Positions 1 to 6,477 of a stretch of DNA of 25,086 nucleotides are shown in pieces (within the stretch, counting starts at the first letter, position 1; the number at the start of each line of letters is the position of its first letter). Both the position numbers and the translations under genes were made by a program. The stretch covers positions 1-25,086 of the IMG/VR virus record IMGVR_UViG_3300030103_003423, one strand, 5' to 3'. The stretch comes from a virus. The notes under the pieces are model-generated. The model had not been told where the DNA came from. It worked only from the letters and a program-made list of their open reading frames with translations, and did no database searches.

Positions 1-66
1 GAACTTAGAAGAAAAATTGGACATATTTTAAATAATACTTACCTTAAAAAAATTAATTTCAACTGA
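1..66 (+). CDS. C-terminal tail of an upstream gene (partial)
   Basis: The first frame is open from base 1 to a TGA at 64-66 and encodes 21 residues with a basic, mixed composition (ELRRKIGHILNN...). The next gene starts 18 bases later, which fits the tight packing of this strand, so this may be the end of a gene that begins left of the window. It is too short to assign, and a chance open frame cannot be excluded. Confidence 0.3.
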   Translation, partial: ELRRKIGHILNNTYLKKINFN

Positions 67-70
67 GAAT

Positions 71-82
71 TTCGCTAGCGAA
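71..82. promoter_or_regulatory. 12-bp perfect palindrome just before a start codon
   Basis: TTCGCTAGCGAA is self-complementary and ends 2 bases before the ATG at 85, where a ribosome-binding site would normally sit. No Shine-Dalgarno sequence is seen for that gene. The palindrome could be an operator or an RNA hairpin covering the start. The sequence is seen directly; the role is inferred. Confidence 0.35.
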
Positions 83-84
83 TT

Positions 85-381
85 ATGATTGACAACCCTT
101 TACCAGATCAAGTTATGCAGGAGAAGGAAACGCTCCAAAATAACCAAGACTTTGAATTTTATTGCAACCACCATTCAAAAGAAATCGCTACTCACTACAA
201 AGTTCATCCTGATTTACATGAAGACTTTGCAGAGTGGTTTCAAGATTATATGTCCCAAAATCCTGATCTATTCGATCATACTTGTATCATGCTTGATGAT
301 ACTTACATTAAGGATTGGTGGGAGTGTAATGGAGAATACTTTGATGACTTCGATACACCTTATATGGAGATTACAAAATGA
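85..381 (+). CDS. Small acidic protein of unknown function
   Basis: This 98-aa protein matches no family I recognise. It is strongly acidic: about 23 Asp/Glu against 5 Lys and no Arg, with a C-terminal stretch rich in D, W and Y (DDTYIKDWWE, then FDDFDTP). It is soluble, with no signal peptide or membrane segment. The start is ATG at 85, just after the palindrome at 71-82; a later in-frame ATG at 115 lacks a better ribosome site. Its stop overlaps the next gene by ATGA, so the two are probably translated together. Small acidic early phage proteins sometimes mimic DNA or inhibit host enzymes, but nothing here proves that. Confidence 0.6.
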   Translation: MIDNPLPDQVMQEKETLQNNQDFEFYCNHHSKEIATHYKVHPDLHEDFAEWFQDYMSQNPDLFDHTCIMLDDTYIKDWWECNGEYFDDFDTPYMEITK

Positions 382-581
382 ACAAAGATCAATTTATTGA
401 AGAAATTTACGAAATCGCTTTTGGTGATAATGCTATTAATCGCAACTTTAAATATGAAGAAGTAATTGCTGAATTAAAAAAGTTTAGTGATGAAGCTCTC
501 AAATGGGAAGATATTCCACACTCAGATAAAGTAAGACTAGATCCTGATTACGAACCAACAGATCAAGAAATCTTATCATGA
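378..581 (+). CDS. Small hypothetical protein
   Basis: This 67-aa soluble protein is not recognised. It is mildly acidic and predicted largely helical in its first 40 residues (QFIEEIYEIAFGDN, then YEEVIAELKKFSDEALKWEDI), with an extended acidic end. It starts at an ATGA overlap with the gene before it and ends at an ATGA overlap with the gene after it. It is therefore the middle member of a three-gene translationally coupled chain. I see no motif that suggests a function. Confidence 0.6.
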   Translation: MNKDQFIEEIYEIAFGDNAINRNFKYEEVIAELKKFSDEALKWEDIPHSDKVRLDPDYEPTDQEILS

Positions 582-766
582 CTGATAATAGGTATCACGA
601 ATACCAAATAAAAAGGGCATCTATTGATGATGCCTTTCTTTCTAACGATATTGATTCGTTCCAGTATAAAAAACTTTCCTTAGAACTAGATCTTCAATAC
701 GAAGATGTTGTTAAACAAAAAATTTTTAAAGATAAATTAAATAACTATATACACGATAAAGATTAA
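578..766 (+). CDS. Small hypothetical protein
   Basis: This 62-aa soluble protein, likely helical, has a tyrosine-rich start (RYHEYQIKRASIDDAF) and a Lys-rich end. It is the last gene of the coupled chain 85-766, and its ATG overlaps the previous stop (ATGA). Its stop overlaps by 4 bases the stop of the convergent exonuclease gene on the other strand, leaving no room for a conventional terminator between them. No family is recognised. Confidence 0.55.
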   Translation: MTDNRYHEYQIKRASIDDAFLSNDIDSFQYKKLSLELDLQYEDVVKQKIFKDKLNNYIHDKD

Positions 767-1602
767 ACCGCTACTAATTGATCTTGTCGTACCATCTCTT
801 GAAACTCTGCTACCTTTTCTTTAAATAATGCACCACAACCTATCAACTCCATAGCTGTTACCCAACGGAGTTGTAGTCCATTTTTTCTTATTATACATAC
901 TAATCCTCTTTTCGCTCTTACTCCAGTCTTTTCATATAACCCTTCGTTATACGCTCCAATCTGTAATAAATGATCCTGTAAATATTTTTCTGGTTTATCT
1001 ATATCTTTTCCATAAGTTTTAAAATCTACTATCGTCAGTTCTGAATGGCCGTCAGGGTTTTCTGTATCTATTAAAGCGTCACATTGTCCTGCATATCCTG
1101 ATGAATGGTTAATATTAAATTCACTAAGATGAATCGCTTTTATGTCTTCTAAAAAGGGTTGTATATTTCTGGTGTACTCACTACACGCCCATTGTTCCTC
1201 GACTTTATTTTTTCCATGAATGGCGTTTTGTAATGCCCATGTTGTAATTGCTTGACTAGGCCGTGCCAAACCATCTTCGTAAGTTTTCCAACCATTCCTT
1301 TTGTTCGCTGAATTTATTGCCAGTATAGACGCTCTTTTTAATATTTTCTCGCAATATGAATGAACCGCAGTTCCAATACTACACGCTAAATCTCTTTGCT
1401 CTATAGAACCTGGACGTTTTGCCCATTTCATTAAAGCCGTTTTTTGTTCTAATGGTGCAGTATGTCTAAGTATTGATGTTACTGAATGGTATTCTTTCTC
1501 TTCTTCATCTCGATAAACTCTATGAGTCCCAGAATCATCTCTTGTTAAAGATGAATGGCGTAAACCTGCTAATAAGTTTTGTTTTTCGCTTATCAGCGTC
1601 AT
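763..1602 (-). CDS. PD-(D/E)XK exonuclease, RecB-like
   Basis: This is probably a phage recombination or DNA-degrading exonuclease of the PD-(D/E)XK superfamily. I place the start at ATG 1602 (279 aa) rather than the upstream ATG at 1635, because AGGAGAG lies about 11 bases before 1602. In this numbering the visible motifs are: SVTSIL near residue 40; GTAVHSYCE with His81; the metal-binding Asp175 in AGQCDALI; Asp193-Phe-Lys195 in TIVDFKT; and a downstream Q-x3-Y motif (Gln214, Tyr218) in LLQIGAY. These match the catalytic D...DxK plus QxxxY pattern of RecB-type nucleases. It is the last gene of the apparent minus-strand operon 3443-763. Its strand carries five CCATTCA motifs. Whether it is part of a recombination pair is unknown, since no annealing protein is visible. 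Confidence 0.85.
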   Translation of the reverse strand: MTLISEKQNLLAGLRHSSLTRDDSGTHRVYRDEEEKEYHSVTSILRHTAPLEQKTALMKWAKRPGSIEQRDLACSIGTAVHSYCEKILKRASILAINSANKRNGWKTYEDGLARPSQAITTWALQNAIHGKNKVEEQWACSEYTRNIQPFLEDIKAIHLSEFNINHSSGYAGQCDALIDTENPDGHSELTIVDFKTYGKDIDKPEKYLQDHLLQIGAYNEGLYEKTGVRAKRGLVCIIRKNGLQLRWVTAMELIGCGALFKEKVAEFQEMVRQDQLVAV

Positions 1603-1659
1603 AGTTAATATTTCTCTCCTATTTGAATATACCATGAATGTTTTTAGTGTCCATCTACG

Positions 1660-2439
1660 TTAATTTAACTGCAATTTAGGTTGATAGTCTGTTTCTAATC
1701 CATAATCCTCTATATATTTTTCTGGTGCACTTAAAATTCCTACAGCTACAAAAGCTCTTCTTTCATAAGGCGTATTTCCAATAATAATATAAGGATTTTT
1801 ATACTTATGAATGTTTTGAGTTAAATCTAAATCTCGACCCTGCCTTTCTGCTTCAAAAACATCTCTTGCAATTAAAGTTTTTTCAAAGTTTTTCTCTTCT
1901 TTATTTTTAAACCAAATGTTTTTTTCTAATTTTTTACCTGCAATTTTATATACATATTCAGAATGATATAAACCATCTTGATTCATTTGCTTCTTCCTCT
2001 CTACCTCTTTAGGACAAAGCTCTCTATATATTTTTAAAGATGATTTTCTAGGAATTAAAATACCAATACTTTTCTTGTCTTCATTCAATTTTTGCTCACT
2101 ATTATATTTAGAATAAGTACTTAAAATATTTTTATGGAGATCGTTTCTTTCTGTTGTATTTAATTTTATATGGTCAGTTCGTAAACTTGAATTGTTTATA
2201 CCCCAAGTTTCTTCTCTTGTATCTCCTGTAATAATATTCATCTTATCACCCCAAAAAGAAAACTTCTCCCATCTTTTTAAAGGTTTCTCTTTCTTGTAAA
2301 AAGGACAAGTAATTCTAATAAAAATATTATCTGTTAAATCCCAAATAATATTACAAATATGAGGAGGAGTCTTTTTCCCTTCAATCACTCTAGCTTGAGC
2401 TATTACAACACAGTTTTTAAAATATTTCGTCTGTTCCAT
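1660..2439 (-). CDS. Hypothetical protein coupled to the DUF4326 protein
   Basis: This 259-aa protein is Lys- and Asn-rich and soluble, and I do not recognise it. The N-terminal third looks beta-rich (NCVVIAQARVI, NIFIRITCPFY, RWEKFSFWG), the middle is helical and basic, and the C-terminal part has another strand-like segment (NPYIIIGN). Its start lies 23 bases inside the end of the upstream gene 2417-3202, so it is translationally coupled to the DUF4326-containing protein and may work with it. It precedes the exonuclease gene by 57 bases. The very low GC content matches its neighbours. A nucleic-acid-binding beta-barrel fold is possible, but I cannot show it. Confidence 0.6.
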   Translation of the reverse strand: MEQTKYFKNCVVIAQARVIEGKKTPPHICNIIWDLTDNIFIRITCPFYKKEKPLKRWEKFSFWGDKMNIITGDTREETWGINNSSLRTDHIKLNTTERNDLHKNILSTYSKYNSEQKLNEDKKSIGILIPRKSSLKIYRELCPKEVERKKQMNQDGLYHSEYVYKIAGKKLEKNIWFKNKEEKNFEKTLIARDVFEAERQGRDLDLTQNIHKYKNPYIIIGNTPYERRAFVAVGILSAPEKYIEDYGLETDYQPKLQLN

Positions 2440-3202
2440 CTGCTAATTTTTTTAAATAATCTCCATGACATCTTTCTGGATAACACCAACAACCTAAGAC
2501 TTTGCCTTTTATATCCATCAGTTGCTGATGTAAAGATAGTTTTTTCTTGAAATAATATATATGTGAATCGCATACTGTCTCTCTATTTCCATCTTTCCCT
2601 AACTCATAAGGATTACCCCATTGAGAATTACGATCTATTCTTTGAAAATACCCGTTTTCTTTTGCCCAACTTATAAGTGCTTCATCTTTTCCATCCCTCA
2701 TATTAGCTACAACTGTTCCTCCAGCTTTTACAGTTAACTGACGCTCCAATTCATCTTGAGTCCACTTTTTTTCTTTGGTTAGTTCTTTTGCCCTTTGACT
2801 AATTTCATTTGTTAATATTCCATCATTCTCTTCATCAGCTATTTCTGTTGCTTTAACAAAAGTTTCATTTAACAATTCAGGATTATCATTTAAAGATCTA
2901 AATGGTCTTAAAGATTTTTCAGATAACTGGGTGCCCGCGGGCACCAGATTTAAAGATTTTAAATGGTCCTCTGTTTTTATAGCAGATAAAACTCTTGCTA
3001 TGTGTTTACTTGTGACATCTTTAAATTCTTTATCACAACATTCTTCAAAAGATTCATAACCTAAAGATTTCCAACCTTCTCTATCTTTTAACATGAGAAG
3101 TTTTTGACGTATAGAATTTACAGCATTTTTTATTTCATGAATAAGACTTAAGGCTTCGTCTTTATTCATTAAATCTTGAGAGTTCTGAGAACTAATTGTC
3201 AT
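2417..3202 (-). CDS. Helix-rich N-terminal domain fused to DUF4326
   Basis: This 261-aa protein has two parts. Residues 1 to about 150 are helical, with a ParB/plasmid-protein feel: a segment YESFEECC...VTSKHIARVLSAIK that could be a helix-turn-helix, then VPAGTQLSEKSLRPF. Residues about 165-258 match my recollection of DUF4326: VVANMRDG, SQWGNPYELGKDGNRE, and the ending GKVLGCWCYPERCHGDYL. The Cys-Trp-Cys and Cys-His pairs may bind metal or form an active site. The biochemical role of DUF4326 is unknown to me. The gene sits 13 bases after a ribbon-helix-helix gene and overlaps the next gene by 23 bases. It carries an exceptional GC-rich palindrome inside the VPAGT codons. The DUF4326 call is fairly firm; the N-terminal DNA-binding role is inferred. 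Confidence 0.75.
   Translation of the reverse strand: MTISSQNSQDLMNKDEALSLIHEIKNAVNSIRQKLLMLKDREGWKSLGYESFEECCDKEFKDVTSKHIARVLSAIKTEDHLKSLNLVPAGTQLSEKSLRPFRSLNDNPELLNETFVKATEIADEENDGILTNEISQRAKELTKEKKWTQDELERQLTVKAGGTVVANMRDGKDEALISWAKENGYFQRIDRNSQWGNPYELGKDGNRETVCDSHIYYFKKKLSLHQQLMDIKGKVLGCWCYPERCHGDYLKKLADGTDEIF
2927..2947. repeat. GC-rich palindrome within coding sequence
   Basis: GTGCCCGCGGGCAC (2931-2944) is a perfect 14-bp palindrome; flanking CTG and CAG extend the symmetry with one extra G. It encodes LVPAGTQ using only G- or C-ending codons (CTG GTG CCC GCG GGC ACC CAG) inside a gene whose other codons are mostly A/T-ending. This points to selection on the DNA or RNA, for example as a protein binding site, rather than on the protein alone. 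Confidence 0.6.
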
Positions 3203-3215
3203 AATTATCAGATTT

Positions 3216-3443
3216 TTACTCTTTAACTAAATGAATTTCGGGTGCTTCTTTCATTTTATTTGCTTCTTCTTCAGCCTTATCTATGATAGGTGCGAACATA
3301 TCATCTATAGACCTTCTTATCATTGAAGATATAGAAATTCCAGGGCGGGAATATTTTTTTAATAAAGCATACTGAGATTTTGTTATTTGAATGGAAATTC
3401 TATGCAATGAATGGTCTTCTGATAAAAGGTCAGGTAAAGGCAT
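3216..3443 (-). CDS. Ribbon-helix-helix-like DNA-binding protein
   Basis: This 75-aa protein has the pattern of a ribbon-helix-helix (CopG/Arc-type) regulator at residues about 14-50: a short alternating strand HRISIQI, a helix SQYALLKKYS, a turn at RPGIS, and a second helix ISSMIRRSIDDMF. An acidic Lys/Glu tail follows. Such proteins dimerise and bind short repeated DNA sites. It is the first gene after the SSB terminator, with a promoter candidate just upstream, and 13 bases separate it from the DUF4326 gene. It is probably the regulator of this operon. The family assignment rests on pattern only. Confidence 0.5.
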   Translation of the reverse strand: MPLPDLLSEDHSLHRISIQITKSQYALLKKYSRPGISISSMIRRSIDDMFAPIIDKAEEEANKMKEAPEIHLVKE

Positions 3444-3468
3444 TAGCTTAAATATAAGTTATAGCATC

Positions 3469-3497
3469 ATTATTACATAATATATACACTTTTACAA
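3469..3497 (-). promoter_or_regulatory. Sigma70-like promoter candidate for the RHH operon
   Basis: On the minus strand TTGTAA (3497-3492) and AATAAT (3474-3469) are separated by 17 bases, matching 4/6 and 5/6 of the consensus. They lie between the SSB terminator and the start of the gene at 3443. In AT-rich DNA such matches are common, so this is only a candidate. Confidence 0.35.
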
Positions 3498-3511
3498 CAA
3501 TATCTTCACAT

Positions 3512-3543
3512 AAAAAAACTGCCAGAGTGCAATCTGACAGTTT
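3512..3543 (-). terminator. Rho-independent terminator after the SSB-like gene
   Basis: On the minus strand an 11-bp stem AAACTGTCAGA / TCTGGCAGTTT (one U-G wobble, 6-base loop) is followed by a run of T residues (plus-strand A run at 3512-3518). It begins 26 bases after the stop of the gene 3569-4171. The wobble becomes a mismatch on the other strand, which supports minus-strand use. Confidence 0.8.
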
Positions 3544-3568
3544 ATGGCTATGAACTTAATCTTCCTTA

Positions 3569-4171
3569 TTATCCTCCAAAAGGGTCTTCATAAGTAAGTA
3601 ATTTCTTCAAATCGAAACCTTTCGACTTAACCTTTTCCCAAGCTGCCTCAACAGCATCTTGATCTTCTTCGTCTTGTGGTTCTATTTGAACATCATAATT
3701 CCAACGACCTCCTTCTCTGTCTAATGAAAGAGAAAGATCCCATGCCATTAGGTTTTTGTACTTCCTGTTCAAAGATAATTTTCTTATTTTGCTTAAGATT
3801 TGATACTGATCGGCTTCTAAAATACGAACCATACTGTTCTTGTAATCGTAAATAGGCCAAACATAGGTTTCTTTAGCTTCTGCTGGTTCTGTACTTTGAA
3901 ACTTTGTTCCTCTTGTGTACGAACCTCCCATTTCTGCAAGGATCTCTTCTTCACTTGGTTTGTCAACAAACCTAAATGATTTACCTTTCTCTCCATGCAC
4001 AGATTCACCATAAATCTTCCAAAAAATTAGGGGATCTTCTTCCAGTAATGCAAAAGAAACTGGCTCTTTTGGATCGACTTTTGATGGGTTTAGGTATGAA
4101 GAAACAAGTGGACGATCCCCCTGCTCTTCTGCTTTTTTGACTTTTTCTTCAAAAGTGGCTGAAAATTTCAT
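3569..4171 (-). CDS. Single-stranded DNA-binding protein (phage type)
   Basis: This 200-aa soluble protein resembles phage ssDNA-binding proteins in layout. A central segment holds YVWPIYDYKNSMVRILEADQ (about residues 103-122), then LSKIRKLSLNRKY and a strand NYDVQIEPQ. The last third is acidic (DEEDQDAVEAAWEK) and the C-terminus is EDPFGG, similar to the acidic tip ending near Pro-Phe by which SSBs recruit partners. It would coat single strands made by the divergently transcribed helicase. It is a single-gene unit with its own terminator at 3512-3543 and shares the control region 4172-4344 with the primase-helicase gene. The assignment is by overall pattern, not by a diagnostic catalytic motif. 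Confidence 0.6.
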   Translation of the reverse strand: MKFSATFEEKVKKAEEQGDRPLVSSYLNPSKVDPKEPVSFALLEEDPLIFWKIYGESVHGEKGKSFRFVDKPSEEEILAEMGGSYTRGTKFQSTEPAEAKETYVWPIYDYKNSMVRILEADQYQILSKIRKLSLNRKYKNLMAWDLSLSLDREGGRWNYDVQIEPQDEEDQDAVEAAWEKVKSKGFDLKKLLTYEDPFGG

Positions 4172-4242
4172 AAGCTTGAAATTGTTAAATAGCGTTTGTA
4201 ATCAATGGGCAAAATATATTTGCACAATCTCATTCTAATAGC

Positions 4243-4271
4243 TTGACCCTGATTTGTAAATGGCTTAAACT
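4243..4271 (+). promoter_or_regulatory. Sigma70-like promoter candidate for primase-helicase
   Basis: TTGACC (4243-4248) and TAAACT (4266-4271) are spaced by 17 bases and match 5/6 and 4/6 of consensus. The predicted start of transcription falls near 4278, at the beginning of the hairpin 4276-4321. It lies between the two arms of the inverted repeat, as expected of a repressible promoter. Confidence 0.5.
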
Positions 4272-4275
4272 AAGA

Positions 4276-4321
4276 AAACCTCCGAAATCTGTTCAGATAC
4301 AAAACAGAAGTTCAGAGGTTT
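4276..4321. promoter_or_regulatory. Hairpin in the primase leader
   Basis: AAACCTC pairs with GAGGTTT, then GAA with TTC and TCTGT with ACAGA around a loop of roughly 10 bases, with single mismatches between the blocks. It would form the 5' end of the primase mRNA. On the minus strand it is followed by TTTTC, so it could also stop antisense transcription. There is no T run on the plus strand. Confidence 0.5.
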
Positions 4322-4344
4322 CACTTATCCTATTAGAATGATAC

Positions 4345-6477
4345 ATGACTATTATTAATTTCGTCAAGACTCTTCCTGAAAATTTAGTTTACGCTCCGAT
4401 ATATAAAAAAGATTCTTTCATGAAATCAGGCCGAAAGGCTACTGGTAAGAACCCTTTAGAAGAATCATGGGAAAGAGATTTTGATAGGCATGATGTTGAA
4501 TTGGCGATAGAAAAGAATCCTGATCTTCAGGCTATTGGTATATATACAGGCATAAGAGGTAAAGGGATTGTAATTCTTGATATTGATAAAGACCATTCAA
4601 TATTAAGAAAGAAATGGGCTAAGACGCTTGTAGGTGCTCCTAAGATTACTTCTACTAAGAAAGATGCAGCAAAGTACATCTTTACCGTTCCAGAGGCTTT
4701 ATGGGGAGAAGTGAAGGGGCATGGGCTTCGTAAAGAAGAAGGAGGTAATTATGAAATTCTTTGGGGAAGAAGGCAAGGTGTTATATATGGTGCTTACCCT
4801 GGTGGACATAGTTCTGAAGAAGGTGTTTATACCTTAACTGGAAGTCTTTCTAATATTCCTGTTGCTCCTGCTTGGTTAATAGCAGAGATGAAAGCTCCTC
4901 CAAAACCTGTTCAGAATAAAAAAGATTTAGATTTCAGTGATAGGACAGAGGACGAAATAGCTCAGATAATACATGAATGTCTTTCTGTTATATCTCATCA
5001 AGGGCTTGGCAGTAGAGAGCATTGGATAAGAGTTGGAATGGCTATTCATTCTGCATTGCCTAACGATCTTGGGTTGTCTTTATGGTCATTCTGGTCATCT
5101 CATGATCCTGACTTTGCTGCTGAATGGGAAGATGCTGGTGATTACGATACTCCCTGTACTGCTTCTTGGTATTCATTTAAAGGCGGTGGTATTGGTTTAG
5201 GTACTTTAATCTGGCTCGCAGACAGAGAAGATCCTGAAAGGCATAGGTTCTCTGCTGAGAATAAAAAGATTGTTAAACAAGCAGAAGAAAAACAGGTTCA
5301 GGAAATCAGGGCTTCTACTCTTGATTTTGATGAAGTCATAAAACGTGCCAAAAAAATACTCGATCTTGATAACCCTGCTGAGATGAATTACAAACTCAAT
5401 ACTTTGGCTTTGAAGTCTGGTTATAGAGATCAGTCTTCTTTAGAAAAACTTATTGTCGATCAGATTCAATATGAAAGTCAGAAAGGTATTCTTGATTTAG
5501 CAGATCTTTATGCTTTAGATATTCAGAGAGAGTACTTGATTCCTGATATTCTTCCTACCCCTTCAGTTGTTTTAATCTACGGAGCAGGTGGTGATGGTAA
5601 ATCTATGAGTGCTTGGACTATGGCAAGACATATTGCTACTGGTTCTCCTTTCTTAGTTAGAGGTAGTGAAGTGCCTGTAGAACAGGGAACAGTTCTTTTG
5701 CTTAATGGAGATCAACCTCTTACTCAACTCAAAGAGCAATTAGAAGAAGTCAATATTCCTTTGAACAGTAAAGTTAAAATTCAGACTGATTGGCAACTTC
5801 AGAGATATGCTCAGTTTATAAAGCTGATGGATCAATACGAACCAAAATTAGTTGTTATTGATTCACTTATTGGTTGTAGTGGTGGTAGAGCTTTTGATGA
5901 AAATAAATCAGATTTTGCTCAACCTCTTTATTGGCTTACTAGAAATAATGGTGTTCTTTTTCCTAAAACAACTATTCTAATTATTCATCACGCTAATAAG
6001 AATGGTGGTTTTAGAGGTACTTCTGCTATTAGAGATGCTGTTGATGAAACTTGGAAACTATCTAAACCAACTCAAGAACAGGCTAATAAGGTTGGTCGTT
6101 CCAGTAGATTTATTACTATCGAAAAATCTAGGTCTGGAAGAATGGGGACTCAAATGATTATGAAGATGAAAGAAGACCTTACTTTTTCTATTGAAGATTT
6201 TACTCCTGAAGTTTCTAACGATCCTTCTTCTCCTACTAGCGTTCAAGATAAAGTTCTTCAAAAGTTACGTTTAATTCACCCAGAAACTTATACCATCAAT
6301 CAAATGATTCACGATCCAATGGTTGATGGTAAAGACGCTGCTATAAGAAAATCGTTCCAGAGATTATTAAAGAGAGGGTTAATAGAAGTAGTAGAAGATG
6401 GAGAGTCTAATAAATCTTATAAAGCTATCCTCGCGCGGGGAGAGGATGCATATCTTGTCCCATTAGAAGAATCGTAG
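4345..6477 (+). CDS. Bifunctional primase-polymerase / RecA-fold helicase
   Basis: This 710-aa replication protein combines priming and unwinding. Residues about 1-180 form an archaeo-eukaryotic-type primase (Prim-Pol) domain with the metal-binding pair Asp79 and Asp81 in VILDIDKDH. Residues about 205-300 resemble a PriCT-type domain (SREHWIRVGMAIHSAL, then WYSFKGGGIGLGTLIWLA). Residues about 395-620 are a RecA/RepA-like ATPase: Walker A GAGGDGKS (413-420), Walker B LVVIDSLIG with Asp506, and the motif HHANKNG...GTSAIRDAVDE. A winged-helix-like end (about 630-695) follows. The start lacks a clear ribosome site and sits directly after the inverted-repeat arm 4330-4341. An ordered site array begins inside the last codons and continues downstream. 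No DNA polymerase is visible nearby. Confidence 0.9.
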   Translation: MTIINFVKTLPENLVYAPIYKKDSFMKSGRKATGKNPLEESWERDFDRHDVELAIEKNPDLQAIGIYTGIRGKGIVILDIDKDHSILRKKWAKTLVGAPKITSTKKDAAKYIFTVPEALWGEVKGHGLRKEEGGNYEILWGRRQGVIYGAYPGGHSSEEGVYTLTGSLSNIPVAPAWLIAEMKAPPKPVQNKKDLDFSDRTEDEIAQIIHECLSVISHQGLGSREHWIRVGMAIHSALPNDLGLSLWSFWSSHDPDFAAEWEDAGDYDTPCTASWYSFKGGGIGLGTLIWLADREDPERHRFSAENKKIVKQAEEKQVQEIRASTLDFDEVIKRAKKILDLDNPAEMNYKLNTLALKSGYRDQSSLEKLIVDQIQYESQKGILDLADLYALDIQREYLIPDILPTPSVVLIYGAGGDGKSMSAWTMARHIATGSPFLVRGSEVPVEQGTVLLLNGDQPLTQLKEQLEEVNIPLNSKVKIQTDWQLQRYAQFIKLMDQYEPKLVVIDSLIGCSGGRAFDENKSDFAQPLYWLTRNNGVLFPKTTILIIHHANKNGGFRGTSAIRDAVDETWKLSKPTQEQANKVGRSSRFITIEKSRSGRMGTQMIMKMKEDLTFSIEDFTPEVSNDPSSPTSVQDKVLQKLRLIHPETYTINQMIHDPMVDGKDAAIRKSFQRLLKRGLIEVVEDGESNKSYKAILARGEDAYLVPLEES

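Larger units (their letters stand above)
4230..4341. repeat. 12-bp inverted repeat in the divergent SSB/primase region
   Basis: TCATTCTAATAG (4230-4241) and CTATTAGAATGA (4330-4341) are exact reverse complements, 88 bases apart. The right arm ends 3 bases before the primase ATG; the left arm lies upstream of the promoter candidate. A repressor bridging both arms could loop out the promoter, or the arms could pair in a transcript started further upstream. The identity is seen directly; the function is inferred. Confidence 0.65.

Noticed and set aside
89-400. Alternative frame over the first small gene
   Set aside because: Its composition (many Ile, Leu, Lys) is that of an out-of-frame reading; the 85-381 frame makes the ATGA chain with the next genes.
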